From Allobrachymonas chironomi DSM 19884 (GTDB lineage: Bacteria > Pseudomonadota > Gammaproteobacteria > Burkholderiales > Burkholderiaceae_C), in assembly GCF_000374625.1 (NCBI RefSeq), contig NZ_KB894769.1, positions 94,165 through 158,164 of the forward strand: a stretch of 64,000 bases of DNA. Reading direction: 5' to 3'. This document shows positions 10,166-19,279 of the stretch, one piece after another. The position numbers were made by a program, and so were the translations under genes. The stretch's first letter is position 1. Each line of letters starts with the position of its first letter. The notes beneath the pieces are model-generated. The model made no database searches. It was not told the origin of the DNA and was given only the letters and a program-made list of their open reading frames with translations.

Positions 10166-11632
10166 ATGACTGCATCTCCCCTGGACCTGCTGAAAGACTC
10201 CTCCCTGCTCAAGACCCAAGGCCACATTGGCGGCCAATGGATAGAGACCAGCCACCACTTCGACGTGACCGATCCCGCTACCGGCGCCACCCTGGCGCGC
10301 GTGAGTGATCTTGGCACGGAGCACGCGCAGCAGGCGATTGCCGCCGCCGAAGCCGCCCTGCCCGGCTGGCGCAGCACCTCCGAGAAAAAACGTGCTCAAT
10401 TGCTGCGCACCTGGTTCGAGCTGATCCTGGCCAACCAGGAAGATCTGGCCCGCATCATGACCGCCGAACAGGGCAAGCCGCTGGCCGAAGCGCGCGGCGA
10501 GGTCGCCTACGGGGCCAGCTTCATCGAATGGTATGCCGAAGAAGCCAAGCGCATCAACGGCGAACTGCTGGCCTCTTTCGACGCCAACAAGCGCATGGTC
10601 GTGATGCGCCAGCCAATCGGCGTCTGCGCGGCGATCACGCCCTGGAACTTCCCCAACGCCATGATCACGCGCAAGCTGGCTCCGGCGCTGGCCGCCGGCT
10701 GCACCGTGGTGCTCAAGCCGGCCGAGCTGACACCGCTGAGCGCGCTGGCCCTGGTCGAACTGGCGCAGCGTGCTGGCATCCCCGCCGGCGTGATCAACAT
10801 CCTGCCCAGCTCCGACAGCAGCGCCATCGGCAAGGTGCTGTGCGAAAGCCCGGTGGTGCGCCATCTGAGCTTTACCGGTTCCACCGAGGTCGGCCGCATC
10901 CTGATGGAGCAGTGCGCCCCCACCATCAAGAAGCTGGCGCTGGAACTGGGTGGCAACGCCCCCTTCATCGTGTTTGACGATGCCGATCTGGGCAGTGCCG
11001 TCGATGGCGCCATGGCCAGCAAGTACCGCAACGCCGGCCAGACCTGCGTCTGCGCCAACCGCATCTACGTACAGTCCGGCATCTACGACAGCTTTGTCGA
11101 GCGTCTGGCAGAACGCGTCAAGGCGCTGCAGGTCGGCAACGGCTTCGACGAAGGCGTGCAACAGGGCCCGCTGATCGAGCCGGCTGCACTGGACAAGGTG
11201 CGCGAGCATATCGCCGATGCCGTCAGCAAGGGCGGCCGCATTGTGGTGGGCGGCGAAGCGCTGCAGGGCCAGTTCTTCCAGCCGACGCTGATCGCCGACG
11301 CCACGCACGACATGCTGTGCGCCCGCGAGGAAACCTTTGGCCCGCTGGCACCAGTGTTCCGCTTCGAGACTGAAGATGAAGTCATCCAGCTGGCCAACGC
11401 CACGGAGTTTGGCCTGGCCAGCTATTTCTACAGCCGTGACATCGGCCGCGTGTTCCGCGTCAGCGAGGCTCTGGAATACGGCATTGTCGGCGTCAACACC
11501 GGCATCATCAGCACTGAACAGGCACCGTTTGGCGGCGTCAAGCAATCCGGCCTCGGCCGCGAAGGCTCGCGCCATGGCCTGGACGAGTATCTGGAGCTGA
11601 AGTATGTCTGTCTGGGAGATGCGGATCGCTGA
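10166..11632 (+). CDS. gabD: NAD(P)-dependent succinate-semialdehyde dehydrogenase
   Basis: Oxidises succinate semialdehyde to succinate in GABA or 4-hydroxybutyrate catabolism. The 488-residue protein is a canonical aldehyde dehydrogenase: ITPWNFP for the cofactor pocket, LELGGN with the general-base Glu, GQTCVCANR with the catalytic Cys, and a C-terminal PFGGVKQSGLGREGS that fits the GabD subgroup. ATG 10166 gives the family N-terminus; an in-frame TTG at 10136 is less likely. No GABA aminotransferase gene is adjacent, so the substrate assignment rests on similarity only. Confidence 0.88.
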   Translation: MTASPLDLLKDSSLLKTQGHIGGQWIETSHHFDVTDPATGATLARVSDLGTEHAQQAIAAAEAALPGWRSTSEKKRAQLLRTWFELILANQEDLARIMTAEQGKPLAEARGEVAYGASFIEWYAEEAKRINGELLASFDANKRMVVMRQPIGVCAAITPWNFPNAMITRKLAPALAAGCTVVLKPAELTPLSALALVELAQRAGIPAGVINILPSSDSSAIGKVLCESPVVRHLSFTGSTEVGRILMEQCAPTIKKLALELGGNAPFIVFDDADLGSAVDGAMASKYRNAGQTCVCANRIYVQSGIYDSFVERLAERVKALQVGNGFDEGVQQGPLIEPAALDKVREHIADAVSKGGRIVVGGEALQGQFFQPTLIADATHDMLCAREETFGPLAPVFRFETEDEVIQLANATEFGLASYFYSRDIGRVFRVSEALEYGIVGVNTGIISTEQAPFGGVKQSGLGREGSRHGLDEYLELKYVCLGDADR

Positions 11633-11657
11633 GGCAGGCGTACAATCCGCTTCCAGT

Positions 11658-11731
11658 GCGGGCGTCGTTCAATGGCAGGACCTGAGCTTCCCAAGCTCAA
11701 GACGTGGGTTCGATCCCCATCGCCCGCTCCA
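11658..11731 (+). tRNA. tRNA-Gly, anticodon CCC
   Basis: A complete cloverleaf: a perfect seven-base acceptor stem (GCGGGCG at 11658-11664 with CGCCCGC at 11721-11727), anticodon stem TGAGC/GCTCA around the loop TTCCCAA (U33 then CCC), T loop GTTCGAT, discriminator U and an encoded CCA at 11729-11731. It decodes GGG. A TACAAT -10-like hexamer lies at 11642-11647, about 11 bases upstream. It is followed directly by a strong terminator, so it is a single-gene transcript. Confidence 0.96.
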
Positions 11732-11737
11732 GCCTGC

Positions 11738-11766
11738 AAGCCGTTGATCAACAACGGCTTTTTCTT
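11738..11766 (+). terminator. Rho-independent terminator of tRNA-Gly
   Basis: Nine-base perfect stem AAGCCGTTG (11738-11746) / CAACGGCTT (11752-11760) with a five-base loop, followed by a T-rich tail. It begins seven bases after the tRNA CCA end. Confidence 0.9.
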
Positions 11767-11780
11767 TTCCCAAGACCGCC

Positions 11781-12737
11781 TCAGCGCGCCCCCTGCCCCG
11801 CCAGAAAGGTCCAGCGCTGCCCCGGCACCGCTTCCACCAGCGTGCCCTCCTGCAGCCACTGCAAGGCCACCGGCCAGAGCGAATCGGCATAACGCGCATG
11901 GAAATAGGCAAAGTGGCCAATGCCCTGCCCGTCCAGCTGCGCCGGGTCCAGCCGCAGGTGCTGGCGATTGCTGCCGCGGTAATAGTCCAGCAGCCGGTGC
12001 GTGGCCACCTCGGTGCCAAAGGGATCATCGGTCACGGTGAACGCCAGCCAGTCGGCAGCAACACGCCCATACTGCGCCACCAGCGCCTGCTGCTGCTCCG
12101 GCGTGCGCAGGCGTGCATCGTTCTTCCAGGTCTGCTCCAGCCGCTCGGTGGCTGCATTCCAGTCCTGCACGATGCCCGTCGGCGTGTCTTCCAGCCAGCC
12201 GAGGCGTTTGCCCGGAAAATAGCCAAACAGCGCAGTGATGATCGGCATCACGATATGCCAGCGCAGGTACATCGGTACGCGCCGGTTGGCGGCATAGTCC
12301 GGCCAGTAGGCAAACTGCGAGCCCATGGCAAACACGCGCTCGATGCGGTGGCTGGACGGTGCCAGGCCCACCAGCAGGCCACCCACGCTGTGCGCCACCA
12401 GCTGGATCGGGCTGTCCGGAAACGCCCCGATCACGTAGCGCAGCACGCCTTCAAAATCCTGCCCGCCCCAATCCAGCCAGTTAGCCTGAAAGTGGCGCAA
12501 CTGCTGCGGGCGCGAATCGCCAATGCCACGGTAGTCATAACAGACGACATGAAAGCCGTGGCCATGCAGATAGCTGGCAAAGCGGCTGTAATAGCGGCTC
12601 AGCACCGAGGTCGCCGGGTTGATGATCACCACCGGTGCTGCTGCCTCCGGCTGCCGCCAGATACGCGCATGCAGCGGATAGCCGTCCACCGCCGGGATCG
12701 TCAGGGTCTGGGAATCGGGGCGCTTGTCCTGGGTCAT
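11781..12737 (-). CDS. Alpha/beta hydrolase, substrate unknown
   Basis: A 318-residue alpha/beta-hydrolase-fold protein. Visible signatures are the oxyanion region VVIINPATSVLSRYY, YDYRGIGDSRP, and the nucleophile elbow AHSVGG at about residues 113-118, with an acid and His expected near VTDDPFG and GIGHFAYF. It resembles uncharacterised serine aminopeptidase/lysophospholipase-like proteins; the natural substrate cannot be read from the sequence. ATG 12737 was chosen because AGGAG lies just upstream. It lies 118 bases downstream of the MFS gene on the same strand, so co-transcription is possible. Confidence 0.8.
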   Translation of the reverse strand: MTQDKRPDSQTLTIPAVDGYPLHARIWRQPEAAAPVVIINPATSVLSRYYSRFASYLHGHGFHVVCYDYRGIGDSRPQQLRHFQANWLDWGGQDFEGVLRYVIGAFPDSPIQLVAHSVGGLLVGLAPSSHRIERVFAMGSQFAYWPDYAANRRVPMYLRWHIVMPIITALFGYFPGKRLGWLEDTPTGIVQDWNAATERLEQTWKNDARLRTPEQQQALVAQYGRVAADWLAFTVTDDPFGTEVATHRLLDYYRGSNRQHLRLDPAQLDGQGIGHFAYFHARYADSLWPVALQWLQEGTLVEAVPGQRWTFLAGQGAR

Positions 12738-12807
12738 GCTGAAAAGCTCCTGTCTCAACGTGGCAACGCCCATGCGGACCAGCGGTGCCTGCATGGGCGT
12801 CTGGGTC

Positions 12808-12830
12808 CGGTGCAGGACCTGCCTGCACCG
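12808..12830. other. Hairpin in the gap between MFS transporter and hydrolase genes
   Basis: Perfect nine-base inverted repeat CGGTGCAGG / CCTGCACCG with a five-base loop. Neither strand has a T-run after it, so it is not a standard terminator; an mRNA-processing or stability role is possible. Confidence 0.3.
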
Positions 12831-12855
12831 CAACCGGTTTCGTCTGCCGATTACA

Positions 12856-14172
12856 TCACGGCATCATGGCGGCAGAGCGGCTCTTGTTGGTGAGCGCCAG
12901 GGCAATCGCACCAATCAGGCCGGCAGCGCCAATCACCAGGAAGTTCTGCTGCAGCGGCAGGTTCATGGACACGATCAGGCCGATCAGCAGCGGCGCGGCA
13001 ATGGCACCCAGACGGCCGATACCGCCGGACATGCCGATACCGGTGGAGCGGATCGCCGCCGGGTAGTACTGGCCGCAGTAGGCGTAGGCCACGATCTGTG
13101 CACCCGTAGTACAGGCACCGACACCAGCCACCACCAGGTACAGCAGGTTGGTCGACAGCTTGAAGGTCATGGCGTACAGGAAGGCGGCACCCAGTGCATA
13201 CATGATCACCAGCACCCACTTGATGTCGAACTTGTCCGCCAGGCGGCCACCACCCACGGCACCCACGATGGCACCCAGGTTCAGCGCCATGAAGAAGGTC
13301 AGCGCGGAACCCAGCGAATAACCGGACATGGCCATCAGCTTGGTCAGCCAGGTGCTCAGGGCATAGACCATGAACAGGCCGGTAAAGAAGGCGATCCAGA
13401 ACATCACGGTGGTCAGGCCACGGCCGTCCTGGAACAGCTGGCCAACAGAGGCACCGGCCTGCTTCGCATGCTGCGGCACTACCAGCTCATCCTGATCCGT
13501 CAGCTTCAGGCTCGGATCCATCGCGCCAACCACCTTGCGCAGTTCCTTGTCCTTGTTCTGGTTGTGCAGCACGGCCATGGATTCCGGCATGAACTTCAGG
13601 ATAAAGGGAATCAGCAACACCGGCACGCCAGCGGCAAAGAACACGATCTGCCAGCCAAAGTCGGCAATGAACTGCTTGCCGATCAGCGCCGCCAGAATGC
13701 CGCCAATGGCGTAGCCGGAGAACATGGCGGTGGTCATGAAGCTGCGGATGCGCTTGGGTGCAAACTCGGTCATCTGCGCCACGATGTTGGGCATCACGCC
13801 GCCAATGCCGAGGCCGGCAATGAAGCGCATCACGCTGAAGGAATACGGATCGTTGGTCAGGCCGGCAGCGGCAGTGAACACGCTGAACAGGAAAACGCAC
13901 AGCGCAATCGTCCAGCGACGGCCAATGCGGTCAGCCAGCGCGCCCAGGAAAATGGCACCGAACATCATGCCGAACAAGGCCGAACTGGCCATGAAGCCAG
14001 CGGTGGTGGCATCCACGCCCATCTCGCTCATGATGGACGGCAGCGCGGCACCGGAAATAGCGATGTCATAGCCATCGATCACGATGACCAGAAAACACCA
14101 GAACAGCACGTTGGCATGGAAGCCGTTGAAGCGGGCGCTGTCCGCCACCTGGTTGATATGAATTTGTCGCAC
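12856..14172 (-). CDS. MFS transporter, aromatic acid:H+ symporter (AAHS) family
   Basis: Inner-membrane carrier of 438 residues with about twelve transmembrane segments. The N-terminus VIVIDGYDIAISGAALP carries the DGYD pattern of AAHS members such as BenK and PcaK, and the loop 2-3 motif GALADRIGRRW is the MFS signature; a second one, GRLADKFDIKW, starts the second half. The long central loop (about residues 200-250) is hydrophilic. I chose GTG 14172 because AGGAGA lies seven bases upstream; longer in-frame starts add a non-conserved stretch. Benzoate-type aromatic acids are likely substrates by family; no catabolic genes are adjacent. Confidence 0.87.
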   Translation of the reverse strand: MRQIHINQVADSARFNGFHANVLFWCFLVIVIDGYDIAISGAALPSIMSEMGVDATTAGFMASSALFGMMFGAIFLGALADRIGRRWTIALCVFLFSVFTAAAGLTNDPYSFSVMRFIAGLGIGGVMPNIVAQMTEFAPKRIRSFMTTAMFSGYAIGGILAALIGKQFIADFGWQIVFFAAGVPVLLIPFILKFMPESMAVLHNQNKDKELRKVVGAMDPSLKLTDQDELVVPQHAKQAGASVGQLFQDGRGLTTVMFWIAFFTGLFMVYALSTWLTKLMAMSGYSLGSALTFFMALNLGAIVGAVGGGRLADKFDIKWVLVIMYALGAAFLYAMTFKLSTNLLYLVVAGVGACTTGAQIVAYAYCGQYYPAAIRSTGIGMSGGIGRLGAIAAPLLIGLIVSMNLPLQQNFLVIGAAGLIGAIALALTNKSRSAAMMP

Positions 14173-14456
14173 GGGAAGAGTCTCCTGATCAAGTTGTCTG
14201 TGACGGTTTGTCTTGCGGTCAACCCCCACAGGCCGATGCGGCAAGGGCAGCCTCCAGGCAGTTCCGGTCTGCTACTGGTGCCGTGATTTTTGATTACGTT
14301 AACGTCAACGTCAATGATTTGACGTGGGTCAAAATGCATTTCTAGGGATCACCCTGATATGTTGCATGGCTTATCAACCACACACCAGCCCTCAGCGCAG
14401 CTCACTTTATCTTCAGGCAAATCAATGACATGGCTGATTTATGCTGCGCCGCACAC
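14173..14456. promoter_or_regulatory. Intergenic region upstream of the MFS gene with AACGTC/TTGACG repeats
   Basis: No gene is visible in this stretch. It must hold the MFS promoter. Around 14295-14320 the hexamer AACGTC recurs in GTTAACGTCAACGTCAA and a TTGACG follows, giving short direct and inverted repeats that could be an operator for an aromatic-acid-responsive regulator. The regulator itself is not next to it. No clean -35/-10 pair could be assigned. Confidence 0.3.
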
Positions 14457-14485
14457 AAAAAAGCCCTGTCATTGCTGACAGGGCT
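14457..14485 (-). terminator. Terminator of the efflux-pump operon
   Basis: Ten-base perfect stem AGCCCTGTCA (14462-14471) / TGACAGGGCT (14476-14485) around a TTGC loop. On the minus strand the hairpin is followed by a run of six T, and it lies 29 bases beyond the stop of the outer-membrane channel gene. Confidence 0.9.
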
Positions 14486-14514
14486 GGCTGCTCCGGAAAT
14501 GGATCAGGAATGCA

Positions 14515-16020
14515 TCAGTTGGCGCTGCTGCCGGCCGGCGCCGCTACCGGCACCGAGCCACCGGTGGCCGTGGTCGACGGCACGCCGGTCTGCTCCAGCA
14601 GGCCGCCACCCAGCACCTTGTACAGGTCGATGCGGTTGTTCATCACCTGCTGCTGCACGTTGACTAGCTGCTGCTGCTGGGCATAGCTCTGGCGCTGCGC
14701 GTCCAGCAGGTCCAGCGAGCTGGAAATGCCGTTCTCGTAGCGCATCGTCACCAGGCGCAGGCGCTCGGATTCGGCACGGTAGCTGCGCTGTTGCGAGGCC
14801 AGCTGGTCGGCCAGCGTGCTGCGTGCCACCAGGCCATCGGCCACTTCGCGGAAGGCGTTCTGGATCGACTTTTCGTACTGTGACACGGAGATATGCTTGC
14901 GTGCCTCGGCCAGATCCAGGTTCGACTGGTTGCGGCCCCAGTCGAAGATCGGCAGGTAGATCTGCGGCAGGAAGCTCCAGGCGCGGTTCGGGCCATCAAA
15001 CAGGTTGTCCACCTCGCGGCTGACGCCACCGATATTGCCAGTCAGCGTGATGCGCGGGAAGAACGCGGCACGCGCCGCACCGATGTTGGCGTTGGCGGCC
15101 AGTAGCTGGTACTCGCTCTGGCGGATATCCGGACGGCGCAGCAGCACCTCGGACGACAGGCCAACCGGCAGCGCATTGCGCGCCACCTGCTGGCCCAGCG
15201 GCAGCGCCTTGGGCAGGGTATCCGGAATCGGCTGGCCAATCAGCAGCGCCAGTGCATTGCCGGCCTGCTCGCGCAGGCGCGTCTGCAGCGCGTAATCGGC
15301 CTTGGCCGCCTCGATCAGGGTCTCGTTCTGGCGCAGGTCAATCGCCGAGGTAACGCCAGCACGGAAACGCAGTTGGGCCAGCTCGTAGGTCTTTTCGCGT
15401 GACTTCAGCGCCAGGCTGGAAATGCGCATTTGCTCGCTCGCCGCCTGCTGCGCCACATAGGCACGCGCCACTTCGGCCACCAGCGCGATATGCGCGGAAT
15501 CGCGTGCTTCACGCGTGCCCAGGTAGTTGCTCAGCGCCGACGAGGTCAGGTTACGCACGCGACCGAAGAAGTCCAGCTCGTAGCTCGGGATGGTGAGCAT
15601 GCCGCCGTAAACGCTGCCAGTCACCGCCGCGCCGGTCGGCGATACATCCGCCGAGGTGCGCGAGCGGTTCATTTCCGCACCGGCACCCACGCCAGGCAGC
15701 AGATCGGCCCGCTGCAGGCCATACTGCGCGCGCGCTGCCTCGATATTCATCGCCGCCACGCGCAGGTCGCGGTTGTTTTCCAGCGCGATGCCGATCAGTG
15801 CCTTCAGGCGCGGGTCGGCGTAGTAGTTCTGCCAGCCGACATCGGCAGCCGGGGTCTGGTCAATCGCCGCGGCGTTAGCGCTGGCCGCGCCCTGGATCGT
15901 CTGCGGCACCGGTGCCGCCGGACGCTCGTAGGTCGGCGCCAGGCTGCAGCCAGCCAGGGCCAGGGCGGCCGCGCCGGCCAGGGCGCTGCTGCGCAGCGCG
16001 GGGAAAGTCAGCTTAGTCAT
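14515..16020 (-). CDS. RND efflux outer-membrane channel lipoprotein, OprM/NodT family
   Basis: Outer-membrane exit duct of the tripartite pump. 501 residues; signal peptide with lipobox LAGC (Cys about residue 25) followed by SLAPTYERP, the standard OprM start. Two OEP repeats follow, including PSYELDFFGRVRNL and a second-repeat RPDIRQSEYQL block. ATG 16020 overlaps the end of the inner-membrane pump gene by eight bases; a longer frame upstream is not the start because it reads into that gene. The C-terminus is Ala/Pro-rich. Confidence 0.93.
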   Translation of the reverse strand: MTKLTFPALRSSALAGAAALALAGCSLAPTYERPAAPVPQTIQGAASANAAAIDQTPAADVGWQNYYADPRLKALIGIALENNRDLRVAAMNIEAARAQYGLQRADLLPGVGAGAEMNRSRTSADVSPTGAAVTGSVYGGMLTIPSYELDFFGRVRNLTSSALSNYLGTREARDSAHIALVAEVARAYVAQQAASEQMRISSLALKSREKTYELAQLRFRAGVTSAIDLRQNETLIEAAKADYALQTRLREQAGNALALLIGQPIPDTLPKALPLGQQVARNALPVGLSSEVLLRRPDIRQSEYQLLAANANIGAARAAFFPRITLTGNIGGVSREVDNLFDGPNRAWSFLPQIYLPIFDWGRNQSNLDLAEARKHISVSQYEKSIQNAFREVADGLVARSTLADQLASQQRSYRAESERLRLVTMRYENGISSSLDLLDAQRQSYAQQQQLVNVQQQVMNNRIDLYKVLGGGLLEQTGVPSTTATGGSVPVAAPAGSSAN

Positions 16021-19000
16021 GCGAATCACCCTTCTTGTTCGGATTGTCCCTGGAGACGGAATGGGAGGCCGTCCAGGCTTCCTCCTGGGCATGCACGCGC
16101 TGGATTTCAGCTTCACCCACGGTGTGCAGCTTCTTCGCCGTCAGCGTTTCGCTACGCGAGGTGTCCTTGAACAGCTTGCGCACCACGATGAAGAAGATCG
16201 GCACCAGGAAGATCGACAGGAAGGTACCGATCAGCATGCCCCAGACCACGCCCGTGCCAATGGCACGCTGGCTGGCGGAGCTGGCGCCGGAAGCAAAGTA
16301 CAGCGGCACCACGCCCAGGATAAAGGCCAGCGAGGTCATCAGGATCGGGCGGAAGCGCAGGCGCGCCGCCACCAGGGCCGATTGCACCACGTTCTTGCCA
16401 GACGCCTCCAGATCCTTGGCGAATTCCACGATCAGAATCGCGTTCTTCGCTGACAGGCCAATCACCGTGATCAGGCCGACCTGGAAGTAGATGTCGTTCG
16501 GCATGCCACGCATCCAGACACCGAACAGCGTACCCAGCACGCCCAGCGGCACCACCAGAATCACCGACAGCGGGATCGTCCAGCTCTCGTACAGCGCTGC
16601 CAGGCACAGGAACACCGCCAGGATCGAGAAGGCATACAGGATCATCGAGGAGGAACCGGCCTTCTGCTCGTCCAGCGACTGGCCGGTCCATTCAAAGCCG
16701 ATACCCTGCTGCAGCTGGCCGGCCATCTTTTCCATTTCGGCCATGGCATCGCCCGAGCTGTAGCCCGGTGCCGCCATGCCGGTGATCTTCATCGCCGGAT
16801 AGCCGTTGTAGCGCGTCACCTGCATCGGACCGGTAATCCACTCGGCATTCACCAGGTTGGACAGCGGCACCAGTTCACCCCGGTTGTTCGGCACCGTCAG
16901 GCGCAGCACGTCGTCGGTGGACATGCGCATGGCAGCATCGGCCTGGATCGTGATGCGCGACAGGAAACCCTTGTTCGGGAAGTCATTCACGTAGCTGGAA
17001 CCCAGCGACGAGGACAACGTGCTGGCAATCGAGGCCACGCTCACGCCCTGGGCGTAGGCAGCGTCGCGGTCAATCGTCAGCTGCCACTGCGGTGCGTCTT
17101 CCACGCCTTCAGGGCGCACACCGGCCAGCATCGGGTTTTGTGCGGCCATGCCGAGCAGCTGGTTGCGCGCCTGCAGCAGGGCATCATGGCCCAGCGCGGC
17201 ACGGTCCTGCAGACGGAACACGAAACCGTTCGACGAGCCCAGTTCGGGAATCGCCGGCGGCGTCACGGCAATCATGAAGCCATCGCGCACCGCGCTCAGC
17301 GCGCCTGTAATGCGACCCGACAGCGACATCGCATCTTCACCCTTGCCGGAGCGCTCGCCCCAGTCCTTCAGCGTGGCAAACGCCAGCGCCATGTTCTGGC
17401 CCTGTCCGGAGAAGCTGAAGCCCTGGATCGACACCAGGTCGCTCACTTCCGGCTGCTGCATCACGAACTCGCCCGCCTGGGCCATCACGGCCTGCGTGCG
17501 CTCCTGGGTCGCGCCCGGCGGCAGCTGCGTGTTCAGGATCACCACGCCCTGGTCTTCCACCGGCAGGAAGGAGGTCGGCAGGCGCATGAACAGCAGTGCC
17601 ACGCAGGCAATCACCGCCACATAGACGCCGACCGAGGCACCGATCTTGCGCACCACGCGCAGCAGGCCCGATTCATAAACCTTGGTGGTCTTGCGGAAGT
17701 TGCGGTTGAACCAGTTGAAGAAGGGACCGAACAGGCCAGTCTTGGGCGTATGGCCATGGCCCTTGGGAATCGGCTTGAGCATGGTGCCGCACAAGGCCGG
17801 CGTCAGCGTCAGCGCAAAGAAGCCCGAGAACGCGATCGATACCGCCATCACGATGGAGAACTGGCGGTAGATGTTGCCAGTCGCACCACTGAAGAATGCC
17901 AGCGGGATGAACACCGACACCAGCACCACGGTAATGCCGACCACGGCACCGGAAATCTGGCTCATCGCCTTGATCGTGGCCTGCATCGGTGGCAAGCCCT
18001 CTTCAGCCATGATGCGCTCCACGTTCTCCACCACCACGATCGCGTCGTCCACCACGATACCGATCACCAGCACCATGGCAAACATGCTCAGGATGTTGAT
18101 CGAGAAGCCGGCAGCCAGCATCACGGCAAAGGTGCCGAGCAGCGCCACCGGCACCACGATGGTCGGGATCAGCGTGTAGCGGAAGTTCTGCAGGAAGATG
18201 AACATCACCAGGAACACCAGGCCAATCGCCTCCAGCAGCGTCATCACCACCTTCTGGATGGAGATCTTGACGAAAGTCGAGGTGTCATACGGAATTTTCC
18301 ACTCCACGCCTTGCGGGAAGAACGGCTGCATCTCGGCCATGCGTTCGCGCACCGCTGTCGCCGTCGCCAGCGCGTTGCCCGACGAGGTCAGCTGCACGCC
18401 GATCGCCACCGACGGCTTGCCGTTCATGTTGGAAGAGAAGCTGTAGGTCTCGATACCCACTTCGACGCGGCCGACATCCTTCATGCGCACGGTCGAGCCA
18501 TCCGGATTGGCGCGCAGCACCATGTTCGCCAGTTCGTCGGCGTTCGTGATCTGGCCCGGCACCACGATGGTGGCGGTCATGGTCTGGCCCGGCGTCGCCG
18601 GCAGACCAGCCAGGTCACCACCGGAAATCTGGATGTTCTGGCTCTGGATCGCGTTGCTCACGTCCTGCATCGACAGGCCGTAGCCCTGCAGCTTGCCCGG
18701 ATCGGTCCAGACGCGCAGCGCCCGGCCGGAGGCAAACAGCTGGGCGCTACCCACGCCCTCGATACGCTGCACTTCCGGCAGCACGTTGCGGTTCACGTAG
18801 TCGGCCACGTCGTCACGCGTCACGCTCTCCGAGGTCGACTGGAACGCCAGGATCATCAGGAAGTTGGAGCTTGCCTTGTCGACGCGTACGCCAATCTGCT
18901 TGACCACCGCCGGCAGCTTGGGCTCGACGCGCGCCAGGCGGTTCTGTACGTCCACCTGGGCCAGGTTCGGGTCAGTGCCCGGCTCGAAGGTGACGTTCAG

Positions 19001-19267
19001 CTCGCCAGGGCCGTTGGACTGGGCCGTGTACTCAGTGTACATCAGGCCTTCGGCACCGTTCATTTCGCGCTCGATCACGGCGAGCACGTTCTCGTCCAGC
19101 GTCTGCGCCGTGGCACCCGGATAGGTCGCGCTCACACGGATGGTGGGCGGTGCCACCGAGGGGTACTGCGAGATCGGCAGTTGCGTGATCGACACGATTC
19201 CCGCCAGCATCACGAAAATCGCGATCACCCACGCGAAAATCGGACGCTCGATAAAAAACTTGGGCAT
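16013..19267 (-). CDS. RND multidrug efflux pump, HAE1 family (AcrB/MexB-type)
   Basis: Proton-driven drug exporter of the inner membrane with large periplasmic porter and docking domains. 1084 residues, 12 predicted transmembrane helices. The start MPKFFIERPIFAWVIAI is typical of AcrB/MexB. GIVVDDAIVVVENVER in TM4 carries the paired Asp residues of proton relay; the Lys/Arg partner is expected in TM10. It is about 35 residues longer than AcrB because of a charged cytoplasmic tail after KLFKDTSR. It lies 12 bases after the periplasmic adaptor and overlaps the channel gene. Confidence 0.95.
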   Translation of the reverse strand: MPKFFIERPIFAWVIAIFVMLAGIVSITQLPISQYPSVAPPTIRVSATYPGATAQTLDENVLAVIEREMNGAEGLMYTEYTAQSNGPGELNVTFEPGTDPNLAQVDVQNRLARVEPKLPAVVKQIGVRVDKASSNFLMILAFQSTSESVTRDDVADYVNRNVLPEVQRIEGVGSAQLFASGRALRVWTDPGKLQGYGLSMQDVSNAIQSQNIQISGGDLAGLPATPGQTMTATIVVPGQITNADELANMVLRANPDGSTVRMKDVGRVEVGIETYSFSSNMNGKPSVAIGVQLTSSGNALATATAVRERMAEMQPFFPQGVEWKIPYDTSTFVKISIQKVVMTLLEAIGLVFLVMFIFLQNFRYTLIPTIVVPVALLGTFAVMLAAGFSINILSMFAMVLVIGIVVDDAIVVVENVERIMAEEGLPPMQATIKAMSQISGAVVGITVVLVSVFIPLAFFSGATGNIYRQFSIVMAVSIAFSGFFALTLTPALCGTMLKPIPKGHGHTPKTGLFGPFFNWFNRNFRKTTKVYESGLLRVVRKIGASVGVYVAVIACVALLFMRLPTSFLPVEDQGVVILNTQLPPGATQERTQAVMAQAGEFVMQQPEVSDLVSIQGFSFSGQGQNMALAFATLKDWGERSGKGEDAMSLSGRITGALSAVRDGFMIAVTPPAIPELGSSNGFVFRLQDRAALGHDALLQARNQLLGMAAQNPMLAGVRPEGVEDAPQWQLTIDRDAAYAQGVSVASIASTLSSSLGSSYVNDFPNKGFLSRITIQADAAMRMSTDDVLRLTVPNNRGELVPLSNLVNAEWITGPMQVTRYNGYPAMKITGMAAPGYSSGDAMAEMEKMAGQLQQGIGFEWTGQSLDEQKAGSSSMILYAFSILAVFLCLAALYESWTIPLSVILVVPLGVLGTLFGVWMRGMPNDIYFQVGLITVIGLSAKNAILIVEFAKDLEASGKNVVQSALVAARLRFRPILMTSLAFILGVVPLYFASGASSASQRAIGTGVVWGMLIGTFLSIFLVPIFFIVVRKLFKDTSRSETLTAKKLHTVGEAEIQRVHAQEEAWTASHSVSRDNPNKKGDSHD

Positions 19268-19279
19268 GGAGAGCGCTCC

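Noticed and set aside
11658..11766. tRNA-Gly as an integration site for a genomic island
   Set aside because: No integrase, direct repeat of the tRNA 3' end or change in base composition was seen around it.
12724..14286. A 520-codon plus-strand open frame antisense to the MFS gene
   Set aside because: The minus strand encodes a recognisable 12-helix transporter with a ribosome-binding site.
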